Shown: positions 25,280-35,095, numbered from the stretch's first letter. The stretch: DNA of 53,810 nt from Bacteroidota bacterium (GCA_013286565.1 JABDFM010000016.1:1-53810); one strand, 5' to 3'. Made by a program: numbers and translations. Notes: generated by a model from the letters alone, not told the origin.

Positions 25280-28045
25280 ATGAAAAAAATTTACCTTTTA
25301 AGCTTCTGCTTCTTGTTTTTTTTAAAGCTGGCATCTGCCCAGGATGGGAATAAAAAAATCATCAGCGTTAATTTTCAGCAGGCTAAAATTGAACAATTTG
25401 TAAGTGAACTGGAGTCCAAAACCGGGTATCACTTTTATTATAACCCGACGCAGTTTGATAGCTTGAAAGTTACGGTACAGGCAACTGAGAAACCGCTTGA
25501 AACCGTATTGAATATGGCTTTTACCAATACTGATTTTCATTACACAATTACACAGCAACAGGTATTTTTAACAAAAGGGCGGCGGGTGATACCAGAGTTG
25601 GCCAGCGGGCTTTTTAATACACAGCCAGCTGATGCTGCAAAACAAACCAATATTGTTGCTGATTATACGGATGAAAAAGAAAAGAAAGCGGTAGAAGCAA
25701 CTACTGAAAACAAGCTTTACGAAATAGGGATAAAAACTAATAACATTAAATCGGGTACCGCTAACCTGGCGGGTTATGTGCGAAATGTAAAATCAGGGGA
25801 GGGGCTGATAGGGGCCAGCATTTATAACCCCGATACAAAGATCGGCATAGCTACGGACCAGTTTGGTTATTACTCCCTTACGTTACCCCGTGGCAGGCAA
25901 ACACTGATAATAAAAGGCCTGGGAATGAGGGACACCAAGCGCAAGATAGTGCTGTACTCTGATGGTAAGTTAAATATTGAAATGCAGGAACAGGTAACTT
26001 CACTAAAGGAAGTGCAGATATCTGCCGAAAAAGTAGCCAACGTACGAAGTGTGGAAATGGGGGTGAACAAATTGGATATTAAGAGTATTAAACAAATACC
26101 AACCGCGTTTGGCGAGGCGGATGTATTAAGAGTGGTATTAACACTGCCGGGTGTACAATCAGTAGGTGAGGCGACAACGGGCTTCAATGTGCGTGGTGGC
26201 TCGGCCGATCAAAACCTTATCCTGCTTAATGATGCTACCATTTATAACCCTTCGCACTTTTTCGGCTTTTTCTCAGCCTTCAACCCAGATATTGTAAAGA
26301 ACATAGAACTGTATAAAAGTACTATCCCGGAAAAATACGGAGGCCGCTTATCATCTGTTTTGGATGTAACAGACCGCGAAGGCAATAAAAAAATATTTAC
26401 AGGTTCGGCTGGTATTGGCTTATTAACCAGCAGGCTGAATGTTGAAGGTCCGATAATAAAGGATAAAACTTCCTTTATTTTTGGCGCGCGCACAAGTTAT
26501 TCTGATTGGCTGCTTCAGCTATTACCCGAAGCTTATAAGCATAGCTCGGCATCGTTCTATGATATAAATTTTGATATAAGCCACCAGATAGATGACAAAA
26601 ACAATATCTATATCACCACCTACATTAGTAATGATAAATTCAGGTTAAACAGCGATACAGCTTATGGATACAGCAATAAAAACGGCAATATAAAATGGAA
26701 GCATAATTTCAGCAATAAGTTGTACAGCGTATTCACGGTTGGTATTGATGATTACCAATATAGTATAGCAAGCACAGCAAACCCGGTAGATGCTTATAAA
26801 GTAAATTTCTCTGTTAAGCAGACTAATTTTAAAGCTGATTTTAATTATTACCTGAATACCAAGAACACTCTCAATTTCGGGCTTAGCTCTATCTATTATA
26901 CGTTAAACCCAGGCGATGATGAGCCTAATGGCAGTAAATCATTAGTAGCGCCGGATGCAGTGCCGGTTGAGCAGGCATTGGAAAGCGCTTTGTACCTGGG
27001 AGATAAATATGATGTAACGCCCGATCTTTCTATCAGCGCGGGAATAAGGTACTCCTTGTATAACTATCTCGGTCCGCAAACGGTTGACCATTACGCGCCA
27101 AACTTACCAAAAGAGCCTGTAAACGTAGTGGATAGCATTACTTATAAAAAGAACCAGGTAATAAACACTTATCATGGCCCCGAGATAAGGCTTTCGGCAC
27201 GTTATAATTTAAATGAAGATCTTTCAATAAAAGCAGCATATAACACCTTAAGGCAGTATATCCATTTACTTTCAAACACAACAGCCATTTCGCCTACTGA
27301 CACTTATAAACTTAGCGATCCGAATATCAAACCGCAGTTTGGGCAGCAGGTATCCTTAGGTATATATAAAAATGCAAAGGCTAACACGATCGAAACCTCT
27401 GTAGAGGTCTATTATAAGAAAATAGATGATTACCTGGATTACAAAAGCGGTGCCACTCTGCTATTAAATCAGCATATAGAACAGGCTGTTATCAATACGC
27501 AGGGTAAGGCTTATGGGGTTGAGTTTTTGATACGTAAAACAGCAGGTAAGTTAAACGGCTGGGCAAGTTATACCTACTCGCGCACTTTTTTAAAGCAAGA
27601 TGATCCAAATGCAGGCGAGTTGATCAATAGCGGTAACTTTTATCCGGCTAATTATGATAAGCCGCATGATTTTAATTTCACGGGCAACTACCGCTTTAGC
27701 CATAGATTCAGTGTTTCGTTGGATATGACATATAGCACAGGCCGACCAATTACTTTGCCAATAGCTAAATATGAGTACGACGGATCAGAGCGGGTTTATT
27801 ACTCGGATAGGAATGCATACCGTATCCCGGATTATTTCAGAACAGATTTTTCGATGAATATTGAGGGCAATCATAGAGTACATCAGTTAACACATAACTC
27901 ATGGACTATTGGTGTTTATAACCTTACAGGGCGTGCAAATGCCTATTCAACGTTCTTCACCGAACAGGGAGGGGCGATAAATGGATATAAGCTTTCAATA
28001 TTTGCAAGGCCTATACCGTTTGTAAATTACAACATCAGATTTTAA
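25280..28045 (+). CDS. TonB-dependent outer-membrane receptor with STN and carboxypeptidase-like domains
   Basis: A 921 aa receptor read from the ATG at 25280; the frame is open to 25238. Signal peptide MKKIYLLSFCFLFFLKLASA. An STN domain (about 25-95, ISVNFQQAKIEQFVSELESK) comes first, then a carboxypeptidase-regulatory-like domain (ANLAGYVRNVKSGEGLIGAS), then the plug with FNVRGGSADQNLILLNDATI and the barrel, ending YNIRF with the usual terminal aromatic. An STN domain can pass a signal to an anti-sigma factor, but none is adjacent. It begins an operon with two DUF4249 lipoproteins and an MG2-like protein; the ligand is unknown. Confidence 0.94.
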   Translation: MKKIYLLSFCFLFFLKLASAQDGNKKIISVNFQQAKIEQFVSELESKTGYHFYYNPTQFDSLKVTVQATEKPLETVLNMAFTNTDFHYTITQQQVFLTKGRRVIPELASGLFNTQPADAAKQTNIVADYTDEKEKKAVEATTENKLYEIGIKTNNIKSGTANLAGYVRNVKSGEGLIGASIYNPDTKIGIATDQFGYYSLTLPRGRQTLIIKGLGMRDTKRKIVLYSDGKLNIEMQEQVTSLKEVQISAEKVANVRSVEMGVNKLDIKSIKQIPTAFGEADVLRVVLTLPGVQSVGEATTGFNVRGGSADQNLILLNDATIYNPSHFFGFFSAFNPDIVKNIELYKSTIPEKYGGRLSSVLDVTDREGNKKIFTGSAGIGLLTSRLNVEGPIIKDKTSFIFGARTSYSDWLLQLLPEAYKHSSASFYDINFDISHQIDDKNNIYITTYISNDKFRLNSDTAYGYSNKNGNIKWKHNFSNKLYSVFTVGIDDYQYSIASTANPVDAYKVNFSVKQTNFKADFNYYLNTKNTLNFGLSSIYYTLNPGDDEPNGSKSLVAPDAVPVEQALESALYLGDKYDVTPDLSISAGIRYSLYNYLGPQTVDHYAPNLPKEPVNVVDSITYKKNQVINTYHGPEIRLSARYNLNEDLSIKAAYNTLRQYIHLLSNTTAISPTDTYKLSDPNIKPQFGQQVSLGIYKNAKANTIETSVEVYYKKIDDYLDYKSGATLLLNQHIEQAVINTQGKAYGVEFLIRKTAGKLNGWASYTYSRTFLKQDDPNAGELINSGNFYPANYDKPHDFNFTGNYRFSHRFSVSLDMTYSTGRPITLPIAKYEYDGSERVYYSDRNAYRIPDYFRTDFSMNIEGNHRVHQLTHNSWTIGVYNLTGRANAYSTFFTEQGGAINGYKLSIFARPIPFVNYNIRF

Positions 28046-28093
28046 ATAAATACCAGGCAGTATTTATATATAATGCCTGTTTTGACTATAGCA

Positions 28094-29275
28094 ATGAAAA
28101 TAATGAAGAATATAAGTTTCTTAATTTGTGCGGTATTAATTGGAGCGATGGGGTGCAAAGTACCTTATACACCAAAAATATCTGCCGTAAACAGCAATAT
28201 ATTGGTAGTTGAAGGAGTGATCAACACCGGGAATGATTCAACGGTAATTAAATTAAGCCGCACGGTAACTTTAACAACCACATCAAGTGTGAAACCCGAA
28301 GTAAACGCAGTGGTAACTGTTGAAAGCAGTCAGGGGGTAGTATACACATTAAACGATCTGGGTAATGGCAATTATTCAGCAGGGGTTTTAAACCTTGATA
28401 ATACACAGCAATATCATTTAAGGATAAAGACTCAGGATGGTGCACAATACCTTTCTGATTTTGAAACAGTAAAGAATACGCCGCCTATTGATAGTATTGG
28501 TTACACCATTCAAGCAAACGGCTTACAGGTATATGCCAATACGCACGATCCAAACAATGCCACCCGGTATTATCGTTGGGATTATGCGGAAACCTGGCAG
28601 TTTCATGCGAAGTACGAATCGGACTATGTTAGCGATGGGACTAAAATAGTAGCGCGGCAACCAGCTAACCAGGTTTATACTTGTTTTTCAAATAATTATT
28701 CAAGCACTATAGTATTAGGTTCATCAGCAGCATTAAAGCAGGATGTGATTTATCAGCAACCTTTAACACAGGTGGTTTCTACATCAGAGAAGTTAGAAAA
28801 CAGGTACAGCATTTTAGTAAAACAATATGCCTTAACTAAAGATGAATTTGATTTTTGGACAAACCTGAAGAAAAATACAGAGCAGCTGGGAGGGATATTT
28901 GATCCGCAGCCATCAAATATAAATGGTAATATTCATTGTACCACTAATCCCAAAACACCTGTGATCGGATGGATAGCAGTTACCAATGTGCAGGAAAAGC
29001 GGGTATTTATTGACAACTCAAAGCTGCCCAGTGCATGGGTCACTTCTTATCCCTATGATTGCTCAACAGATAGCAATTTGTTTTGCAGAGAGGAACAGGG
29101 CCAATGCCTTAATGATGTTTTACAGAATTTAATCCCTTTGAATTCTGATATTATACCTCTTACTACAATTATAGTCGCGCCCTCGCCTGCGGTTGTTGGG
29201 TATACGGGATCGAGTGTTGAATGTTCAGATTGTACCATACGGGGCACAACAGTACAACCTGCTTTTTGGAGATAA
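28094..29275 (+). CDS. DUF4249 lipoprotein, first copy
   Basis: A 393 aa protein from the ATG at 28094; ATGs at 28073 and 28103 are alternatives. The lipobox IGAMGC places it on the envelope. The body follows the DUF4249 pattern, with NILVVEGVINTGNDSTVIKL, KNTPPIDSIGY and RYSILVKQYALTKDEFDFW. DUF4249 proteins usually sit beside TonB receptors in Bacteroidota and probably help capture a ligand, but their function is not established. It shares about half of its residues by eye with the next gene, so the two arose by tandem duplication. Confidence 0.92.
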   Translation: MKIMKNISFLICAVLIGAMGCKVPYTPKISAVNSNILVVEGVINTGNDSTVIKLSRTVTLTTTSSVKPEVNAVVTVESSQGVVYTLNDLGNGNYSAGVLNLDNTQQYHLRIKTQDGAQYLSDFETVKNTPPIDSIGYTIQANGLQVYANTHDPNNATRYYRWDYAETWQFHAKYESDYVSDGTKIVARQPANQVYTCFSNNYSSTIVLGSSAALKQDVIYQQPLTQVVSTSEKLENRYSILVKQYALTKDEFDFWTNLKKNTEQLGGIFDPQPSNINGNIHCTTNPKTPVIGWIAVTNVQEKRVFIDNSKLPSAWVTSYPYDCSTDSNLFCREEQGQCLNDVLQNLIPLNSDIIPLTTIIVAPSPAVVGYTGSSVECSDCTIRGTTVQPAFWR

Positions 29276-29276
29276 A

Positions 29277-30467
29277 ATGAAAATAGCGGTATATATATGT
29301 GTGTTGATATTTGGCGATTTAATGCTATTGACCGCCTGTAGAAAACCCTACATACCACCCGCTATTACAGTAAACAGCAATTACCTGGTGGTTGAAGGGT
29401 TGATCAATACCGGCCAGGATTCTACCATTATTAAATTAAGCCGTACGGTAATGATTTCGTCCACTATCGGCATAAAAGCCGAATTAAACGCTTCGGTGAT
29501 CGTTGAAAGCGATGCCAATGCCAGTTACCCTCTAACAGAAACGGGCAATGGCACTTATTCTGCACCCGCCCTTAATTTAAGCGCTTCAAATAAATATCGT
29601 TTAAAAATAGTCACCTCAGATAATAAAACCTACCGATCTGATTTTGTACCTGTAAAAAACTCCCCGCCTATTGATAGTGTATATTACCTGGTAAAAAGTA
29701 ATGGGGTACAGATCAATGTAGATTCGCATGACCAATCAAACAATACGCGTTACTACCGATGGGACTTTAATGATACCTGGATTATACATTCGGCATTTGA
29801 ATCTTACGCAGAGGTTTCACATTTTCCTAAAGATACCATTCTATACAGGCCCGATGCAGACCAAATCTATACTTGCTGGATCAACGGCACTTCAAATACG
29901 ATTAATTTGGGATCAACAGCGACACTGTCACAAGATGTCACTACAAACAACGAGATCAGTTTTATCTCCTCAACTTCCGAAAAATTAGGGAGCCGTTATA
30001 GTATTTTGGTTAAGCAATATGCCATTACAAAGGATGCCTTTGATTACTGGCAACTATTGAAAAATAATACCGAGCAGCTGGGATCGATTTTTGACCCCCT
30101 GCCATCAACAACAACTGGGAATATTCATTGTATAACCAATCCCTCAGAGCCGGTAATAGGATATATAAGCGCCGGCTCCTATTCACAAAAAAGGATATTT
30201 ATTGACAACTATAACCTGCCTGCCTGGCGACCTATAACTCCAAATGCTGGCTGTAAAATGGATTCAGTATATCTTTCAAATGCTATAACCAAAAATAATG
30301 ATGTTGCTGCCTACATTTATTCGGGTAGTCAAATACCCATTCTCGCATTATATGTAATAAAGGATAACCATGGGGTTATTGTTGGTTATACGGGCTCAAT
30401 ACCCTCTTGTGTGGATTGCACCTTAAGGGGAACAAATAAACAACCAACCTTTTGGATAAACAGATGA
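29277..30467 (+). CDS. DUF4249 lipoprotein, second copy
   Basis: A 396 aa protein from the ATG at 29277, one base after the stop of the first copy; an upstream in-frame start inside that gene is rejected. The lipobox LLTAC anchors it. It matches its neighbour across the length: NYLVVEGLINTGQDSTIIKL, KNSPPIDSVYY, RYSILVKQYAITKDAFDYW, and a similar tail VGYTGSIPSCVDCTLRGT. The stop overlaps the next start (ATGA). Keeping two divergent copies suggests that they bind different partners or form a pair. Confidence 0.92.
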   Translation: MKIAVYICVLIFGDLMLLTACRKPYIPPAITVNSNYLVVEGLINTGQDSTIIKLSRTVMISSTIGIKAELNASVIVESDANASYPLTETGNGTYSAPALNLSASNKYRLKIVTSDNKTYRSDFVPVKNSPPIDSVYYLVKSNGVQINVDSHDQSNNTRYYRWDFNDTWIIHSAFESYAEVSHFPKDTILYRPDADQIYTCWINGTSNTINLGSTATLSQDVTTNNEISFISSTSEKLGSRYSILVKQYAITKDAFDYWQLLKNNTEQLGSIFDPLPSTTTGNIHCITNPSEPVIGYISAGSYSQKRIFIDNYNLPAWRPITPNAGCKMDSVYLSNAITKNNDVAAYIYSGSQIPILALYVIKDNHGVIVGYTGSIPSCVDCTLRGTNKQPTFWINR

Positions 30468-32896
30468 AGAAAATATACTCCAGGTTTTTTGAAATAATTA
30501 ATAATAAAGATATGACACACTCAATTAGAAAAATTGCCGGAACCTTGGTCCTGGTTATTCTGCTATCATTAAACGGGTTTTCCCAAACGTTAAATGATAT
30601 ACAGGGCAGTTTTAATAACTACAGGCAAAGCGCCCTGCAGGAAAAAGTGTTCGTTCACACTGATAAGGGTGCATATTTAACAGGCGAGATCTTATGGTTT
30701 AAGATATACCTGGTTGATGGTATCCAAAATAAACCGTTAGACATGAGTAAGGTGGTTTATGTAGAAGTGCTGGATGATGCTCAAAACCCGGTGATGCAGG
30801 CTAAAATTGCAATGCATGACGGGCATGGGAGCGGGTCATTATATATACCGGTGTTATTAAGCAACGGCAATTACCGGTTAAGGGCCTATACTAACTGGAT
30901 GAAGAATTTTAGCCCGGATTATTATTTCGAAAAGAAAATAAGCATAATAAATCCCTTAAGATCACCTACCGCGTTAGCCAAACAAACCAATGATAACTTT
31001 GATATCCGGTTTTTCCCCGAAGGCGGCGATCTGGTACGTGGCATCAACAGCAAAGTGGCATTCAAAGCGGTAGGGAAAGATGGTAAAGGTATCAATCTTA
31101 CCGGGGCCGTTATTAATCAGAAAAACGATACTGTTGCACGTTTTCAGTCACTTAAATTTGGCATGGGCCATTTTTCATTTACCCCGGCAAGTAATGATAC
31201 CTACAGGGCAGTTATTATGGTGGATGCTAATAAGCCTCTAATTAAGGAATTGCCTGTTATAAACAACCAGGGTTATGTGATGCAGTTAACAGATAACGGC
31301 ACCAACCAGGTGGATGTTACAGTAAGTAGCAATGGCAGTGGTAATGATGGGGAAGTTTTCCTTTTTGCACACACCAGGACGCTGGTAAAAGTTGCAAAAA
31401 CCGCGGCATTAAGTAATGGGGTTGCCCGGTTTGTTGTGGATAAAACAGCACTTGGCGATGGTATATCACATATCACCATATTTAATAGCAGCAAACAGCC
31501 GGTATGCGAAAGGCTCTATTTTAAACGGCCCTCAAAAAAACTATTAATAGATGCCGCCCCTGACCAGCAGCAGTATAGCGGGCGCAAAAAAGTAAATATT
31601 TCCGTTTTAGCAAAAGATCAGGCAGGCCAACCCCTCAATGCCAACCTGTCCATGTCGGTTTACCGGTTGGATGAATTTCAAACCGTTGAAGGAGGAGATA
31701 TTGCAAGCTATTTTTGGTTAAGTTCCGATTTGCGGGGAAATATAGAATCGGCTGATTATTATTTAAAGAATAACACTGCCGAAGCCAATGAGGCGATAGA
31801 TAACCTGATGCTAACACAAGGGTGGCGCAGGTTTCAATGGAACGATGTATTAAAAAATACATCGGCTTCCTTTAGTTTTTTACCCGAATATGATGGCCAT
31901 ATCGTTACCGGTAAAATAACGAACACGATAACAAATAATCCCGCGAATGAAGTGGTTACTTATTTTGGTATTCCGGGTAAAAGAGTGCAACTGTTTACAT
32001 CCATAAGTGATACTACGGGCCGCTTGCTGTTTAACACCAAGGACTTTTATGGCCCTGGCGAAATTGTAGTGCAAACTAATACCGAGAAAGACAGTACCTA
32101 TCGCATAGATATTTTGAGCCCTTTCTCAGAACAGTTTTCAAAAACCGCATTGCCTGCATTGGTGCTTACAAGCGACATGCAGAAATCTCTCGAAACACAA
32201 AGCCTGGGGATGCAAGTGCAGAATATTTATGCCGGAAATAAAATAAAACAATTTTATGAACCAGGTGTCGACAGCAGCGCATTTTTTGGATCAGCTGATA
32301 AAGTGTATAAATTGGATGATTATACTCGTTTTACCACCATGGAAGAAGTACTGCGCGAGTATATAAGAGAGGTGTATGTGGTGCGTCGCGACAAAAGATT
32401 TCATATTAAAGTAATAGGCGATAAGGGTTTTTTAGATGGCGACCCATTGGTGATGCTGGATGGCATACCAATATTTGATATCGACAAAGTATTAGCATTA
32501 GACCCTTTAAAAATAAAAAGGCTTGATGTTATCAAGAGCAGGTATTTTTGGGGCGCGGCTGTTTCCGAAGGCATTTTAAGCTATTCAAGTTACAAAGGCG
32601 ATCTGGGTGGGATAGAGCTTGATCCACATGCCATAGTGGTTGATTATGAAGGGCTGCAAGCACAAAGGGTATTCTACTCGCCGGTTTACGAAACGGCAAG
32701 CGAGGTTGCGAGCCGGCTTCCCGATTTCAGGAACCTGTTATTCTGGGCGCCATCAATAAACACCAATGCACAGGGCAAAAACCAGGTAACATTTTACACA
32801 TCAGACCAGGAAGGAAAATATATTGGTGTGATACAGGGTATCACCGCTAATGGCGAAGCCGGAAGCCAGTATTTTAATTTCGAAGTTAAAAAGTGA
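30464..32896 (+). CDS. Exported MG2-like protein with a C-terminal TonB-plug-like domain
   Basis: An 810 aa protein from the ATG at 30464, which overlaps the previous stop; an ATG at 30512 would leave a neater signal peptide (about MTHSIRKIAGTLVLVILLSL). After that comes a macroglobulin MG2-like region (VFVHTDKGAYLTGEILWFKI, about 60-80) and further beta domains. Near residues 640-730 it has plug-like elements (DGDPLVMLDGIPIFDIDKVL, LKIKRLDVIKSRYFWGA) but no barrel follows. It probably works in the periplasm with the receptor of the same operon. The substrate is unknown. Confidence 0.85.
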   Translation: MKKIYSRFFEIINNKDMTHSIRKIAGTLVLVILLSLNGFSQTLNDIQGSFNNYRQSALQEKVFVHTDKGAYLTGEILWFKIYLVDGIQNKPLDMSKVVYVEVLDDAQNPVMQAKIAMHDGHGSGSLYIPVLLSNGNYRLRAYTNWMKNFSPDYYFEKKISIINPLRSPTALAKQTNDNFDIRFFPEGGDLVRGINSKVAFKAVGKDGKGINLTGAVINQKNDTVARFQSLKFGMGHFSFTPASNDTYRAVIMVDANKPLIKELPVINNQGYVMQLTDNGTNQVDVTVSSNGSGNDGEVFLFAHTRTLVKVAKTAALSNGVARFVVDKTALGDGISHITIFNSSKQPVCERLYFKRPSKKLLIDAAPDQQQYSGRKKVNISVLAKDQAGQPLNANLSMSVYRLDEFQTVEGGDIASYFWLSSDLRGNIESADYYLKNNTAEANEAIDNLMLTQGWRRFQWNDVLKNTSASFSFLPEYDGHIVTGKITNTITNNPANEVVTYFGIPGKRVQLFTSISDTTGRLLFNTKDFYGPGEIVVQTNTEKDSTYRIDILSPFSEQFSKTALPALVLTSDMQKSLETQSLGMQVQNIYAGNKIKQFYEPGVDSSAFFGSADKVYKLDDYTRFTTMEEVLREYIREVYVVRRDKRFHIKVIGDKGFLDGDPLVMLDGIPIFDIDKVLALDPLKIKRLDVIKSRYFWGAAVSEGILSYSSYKGDLGGIELDPHAIVVDYEGLQAQRVFYSPVYETASEVASRLPDFRNLLFWAPSINTNAQGKNQVTFYTSDQEGKYIGVIQGITANGEAGSQYFNFEVKK

Positions 32897-32967
32897 CCTA
32901 ATTAATTGATGATCAATAACTAAGAAAAAATTAAAAAACAGGCATAAAAAGGTGTTTCCCAGTTAAA

Positions 32968-32987
32968 CCTTTACATAAATTTTAGTC
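32968..32987 (+). promoter_or_regulatory. Shared upstream motif of the DUF6515 genes, copy 1
   Basis: CCTTTACATAAATTTTAGTC lies 67 bp before the first DUF6515 gene. Nearly the same motif, CCTTTGGCTTTAATTTTAGTC, lies before the second (33881-33901). The two may be bound by the same regulator or be the same promoter. Confidence 0.4.
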
Positions 32988-33054
32988 TAATCAGTAAGAC
33001 AAAAAAATTAAAGAGCATATACTTTATACTCAGGAATTCTGTTTTATTAAAATT

Positions 33055-33750
33055 ATGAAAAGCTTATTTAAATACGCATCCGGTTTAGCGCTGGCCGGTT
33101 TGCTCACAGTAACATTGGTTCCTGCTGCAAGTGCACAACGCGGTTTCCACGGTGGTGGCGGTATTCGTATTGGTGGCGGTGGTTTCCATGGGGCTTTCGG
33201 TTTCCGTGGAGGTATAGGATTAGGCTTTCGTGGTGGCCTTTTTGGCTATCCGGCTATTGGCTTTCGTATAGGTTTCCTGCCATACGGGTATTACCCGTTT
33301 TATTTTGGGCCTGATCTGTATTACTACTATGGCGGTACTTTTTACAGGCCTTATGATGGTGGCGGATACGAGGTTACTACACCTCCGGTTGGTGCGGCAG
33401 TGCCTTCCTTACCAAAAGGTGCGCAGTCTATCGTCATAGATAAACAGCAGTATTATGAATTTAATGGGGTTTATTACCAGGAAGGGGTCGACGATAAAGG
33501 CAAGAAGATCTATGTGGTTGCCGGTAAGGATGGCGTCTTAAACACCAACAATAATACTGCTGATGATCAGGCCCCGGCCCCGCGGGTTGGCGATATTGTA
33601 AACCAATTGCCTGATGGATGCCGAAAAGTTACCCTGAACGATAAAAAATATTTTGTTTCCCCTGATGGGATCTATTATGAGGAATTTAAGGATTCACACA
33701 ACTTTAAGGCATATCGTATAGCAAGTATCCCGTCTGACGATAATAATTAA
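33055..33750 (+). CDS. DUF6515 family glycine-rich exported protein, short paralogue
   Basis: A 231 aa protein with signal peptide MKSLFKYASGLALAGLLTVT, ending near ASAQ. A Gly/Phe/Arg-rich region (about 29-85) is followed by a Tyr-rich stretch (YGYYPFYFGPDLYYYYGGTF) and a conserved domain: TPPVGAAVPSLPKGAQSIVI, QYYEFNGVYYQEG and GDIVNQLPDGCRKVTLNDKK, ending in the YYEEF pattern. This is the DUF6515 type and its role is unknown. A clear terminator follows at 33771. Confidence 0.88.
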   Translation: MKSLFKYASGLALAGLLTVTLVPAASAQRGFHGGGGIRIGGGGFHGAFGFRGGIGLGFRGGLFGYPAIGFRIGFLPYGYYPFYFGPDLYYYYGGTFYRPYDGGGYEVTTPPVGAAVPSLPKGAQSIVIDKQQYYEFNGVYYQEGVDDKGKKIYVVAGKDGVLNTNNNTADDQAPAPRVGDIVNQLPDGCRKVTLNDKKYFVSPDGIYYEEFKDSHNFKAYRIASIPSDDNN

Positions 33751-33770
33751 TTACAGCATATTACGTTATA

Positions 33771-33799
33771 GAAAAGGGGCCACGGGTTGGCCCCTTTTC
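33771..33799 (+). terminator. Terminator after the short DUF6515 gene
   Basis: GAAAAGGGGCCA and TGGCCCCTTTTC form a strong stem around CGGGT, followed by TATTTT. Confidence 0.85.
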
Positions 33800-33880
33800 T
33801 ATTTTAACGGCGGGCTAAGTTACTTTCGGCCCGCATTTTGTTAACCAGTATGTATAGAAAATCACTTTGTGAATAATAAA

Positions 33881-33901
33881 CCTTTGGCTTTAATTTTAGT
33901 C
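33881..33901 (+). promoter_or_regulatory. Shared upstream motif of the DUF6515 genes, copy 2
   Basis: CCTTTGGCTTTAATTTTAGTC, 33 bp before the second DUF6515 gene, matches copy 1 at 32968-32987 with one extra base in the middle. Confidence 0.4.
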
Positions 33902-33934
33902 ATATACCAAACGAATTAAATAGTGAATGAGATT

Positions 33935-35050
33935 ATGAAAAAGTTATTTAAATATATACCCGCGTTAATATTAACCGGGTTATTATCAATTGCATTAATT
34001 AACACTGCCGACGCACAGCACCGCGGCGGTGGAGGTTCTCACGGCGGCGGTTCACGTGGTGGCGGTGGTGGTTTTCACGGTGGTGGTGGAGGTTCCCATT
34101 TTGCTAGCGGCGGTGGTGGTTTTCACGGTGGTGGTGGAGGTTCCCATTTTGCTAGCGGCGGTGGCGGTTTCCGTGGGGGAAGTGGCGGCTATCATGGTGC
34201 AAGCTTTTCGCGCGGTGGCGCAGTAAACCGTAGTGCTGGGGTTCGTGGCGGTACAAGTTACCGTGGCGGCTCTTTTAACAGGGGCGCTGTAGGTGTACGC
34301 GGAGGTACTGCCTATCGTGGCTCTGTAAGAGGGGGCATTGGCTATAACCGCGGATATTATGGCGGCGGGCGCAATTATGGCGGTGGCCGTTACTACGGTG
34401 GTCGTGGGTATTACCGCGGCGGTCGTTATTATGGCGGTTACGGACCTGGCTTCAGGTTCGGGCTTGGTTTCGGATATCCGCATATAGGATTTTACCTAGG
34501 TTATTTACCCTTTGGGTATTATCCGTTCTATTTCGGCTCATTAGAGTATTATTATTCAGCAGGGGCCTTTTACAGACCATATAATGGCGGCTACCAGGTA
34601 GTAGCGCCCCCGATAGGCGCAGCTGTCCCTACACTGCCTTCTAATGCACAGGCTATCCAGATAGATGGCGCACAGTATTATGAAGCGAGCGGTGTTTATT
34701 ACCAGGAAGGTTCGGACAATAACGGCAACAGGGTGTACATCGTGGTTGGTAAAGACGGGGTATTAAATACCGGTAATAACGTTAGCGATCAACAACCCAT
34801 GAATGATAGTGATGATCCGATCATGGATAATAGTAATATGGCTAATAACCAACCCCAGGCAACACAGCCAGCCGCTGAGCTTACTATAAAAGTTGGCGAT
34901 GTGGTAGATCAGTTGCCGCCCGACTGCCGCAAGGTTACCTTGAACAACAAAAAATTCTTTGTGTCAGCTGATAATATATTTTATGAAGAATTTAAAGATG
35001 CTAATGGTACCGGCTACCGAGTAGCAAGCATACCCGGAACCGATCAATAA
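33935..35050 (+). CDS. DUF6515 family glycine-rich exported protein, long paralogue with tandem repeats
   Basis: A 371 aa protein from the ATG at 33935; an in-frame GTG lies at 33923. Signal peptide MKKLFKYIPALILTGLLSIA, ending near ADAQ. It has the same C-terminal domain as its neighbour (APPIGAAVPTLPSNAQAIQI, EASGVYYQEG, GDVVDQLPPDCRKVTLNNKK). The N-terminal Gly/Ser/His/Arg/Tyr-rich region is about 100 residues longer. Part of it is a 48-bp tandem duplication giving two copies of a 16-residue unit (GGGFHGGGGGSHFASG). The Tyr/Gly/Arg-rich part (GGRYYGGRGYYRGGRYYGGY) looks disordered and could bind sugars or nucleic acid. The function is unknown. Confidence 0.88.
   Translation: MKKLFKYIPALILTGLLSIALINTADAQHRGGGGSHGGGSRGGGGGFHGGGGGSHFASGGGGFHGGGGGSHFASGGGGFRGGSGGYHGASFSRGGAVNRSAGVRGGTSYRGGSFNRGAVGVRGGTAYRGSVRGGIGYNRGYYGGGRNYGGGRYYGGRGYYRGGRYYGGYGPGFRFGLGFGYPHIGFYLGYLPFGYYPFYFGSLEYYYSAGAFYRPYNGGYQVVAPPIGAAVPTLPSNAQAIQIDGAQYYEASGVYYQEGSDNNGNRVYIVVGKDGVLNTGNNVSDQQPMNDSDDPIMDNSNMANNQPQATQPAAELTIKVGDVVDQLPPDCRKVTLNNKKFFVSADNIFYEEFKDANGTGYRVASIPGTDQ
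34062..34157 (+). repeat. 48-bp in-frame tandem duplication
   Basis: Two adjacent, almost identical 48-bp units encode a 16-residue Gly/His/Ser/Phe unit twice. The period follows from the two copies of GGTTCCCATTTTGCTAGCGG at 34091 and 34139. Such repeats expand and contract by slippage. Confidence 0.85.
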
Positions 35051-35073
35051 TTAAGCGTTAGATATTTTAAGAA

Positions 35074-35095
35074 AAGCCCGTTAAGGGCTTTTTTT
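35074..35095 (+). terminator. Terminator after the long DUF6515 gene
   Basis: AAGCCC and GGGCTT pair around GTTAA, followed by a T-run, 23 bp after the stop. Confidence 0.85.

Noticed and set aside
34052..34483. Minus-strand Thr/Ala-rich reading frame in the DUF6515 gene
   Set aside because: It is the complement of Gly-rich codons; a composition artefact.
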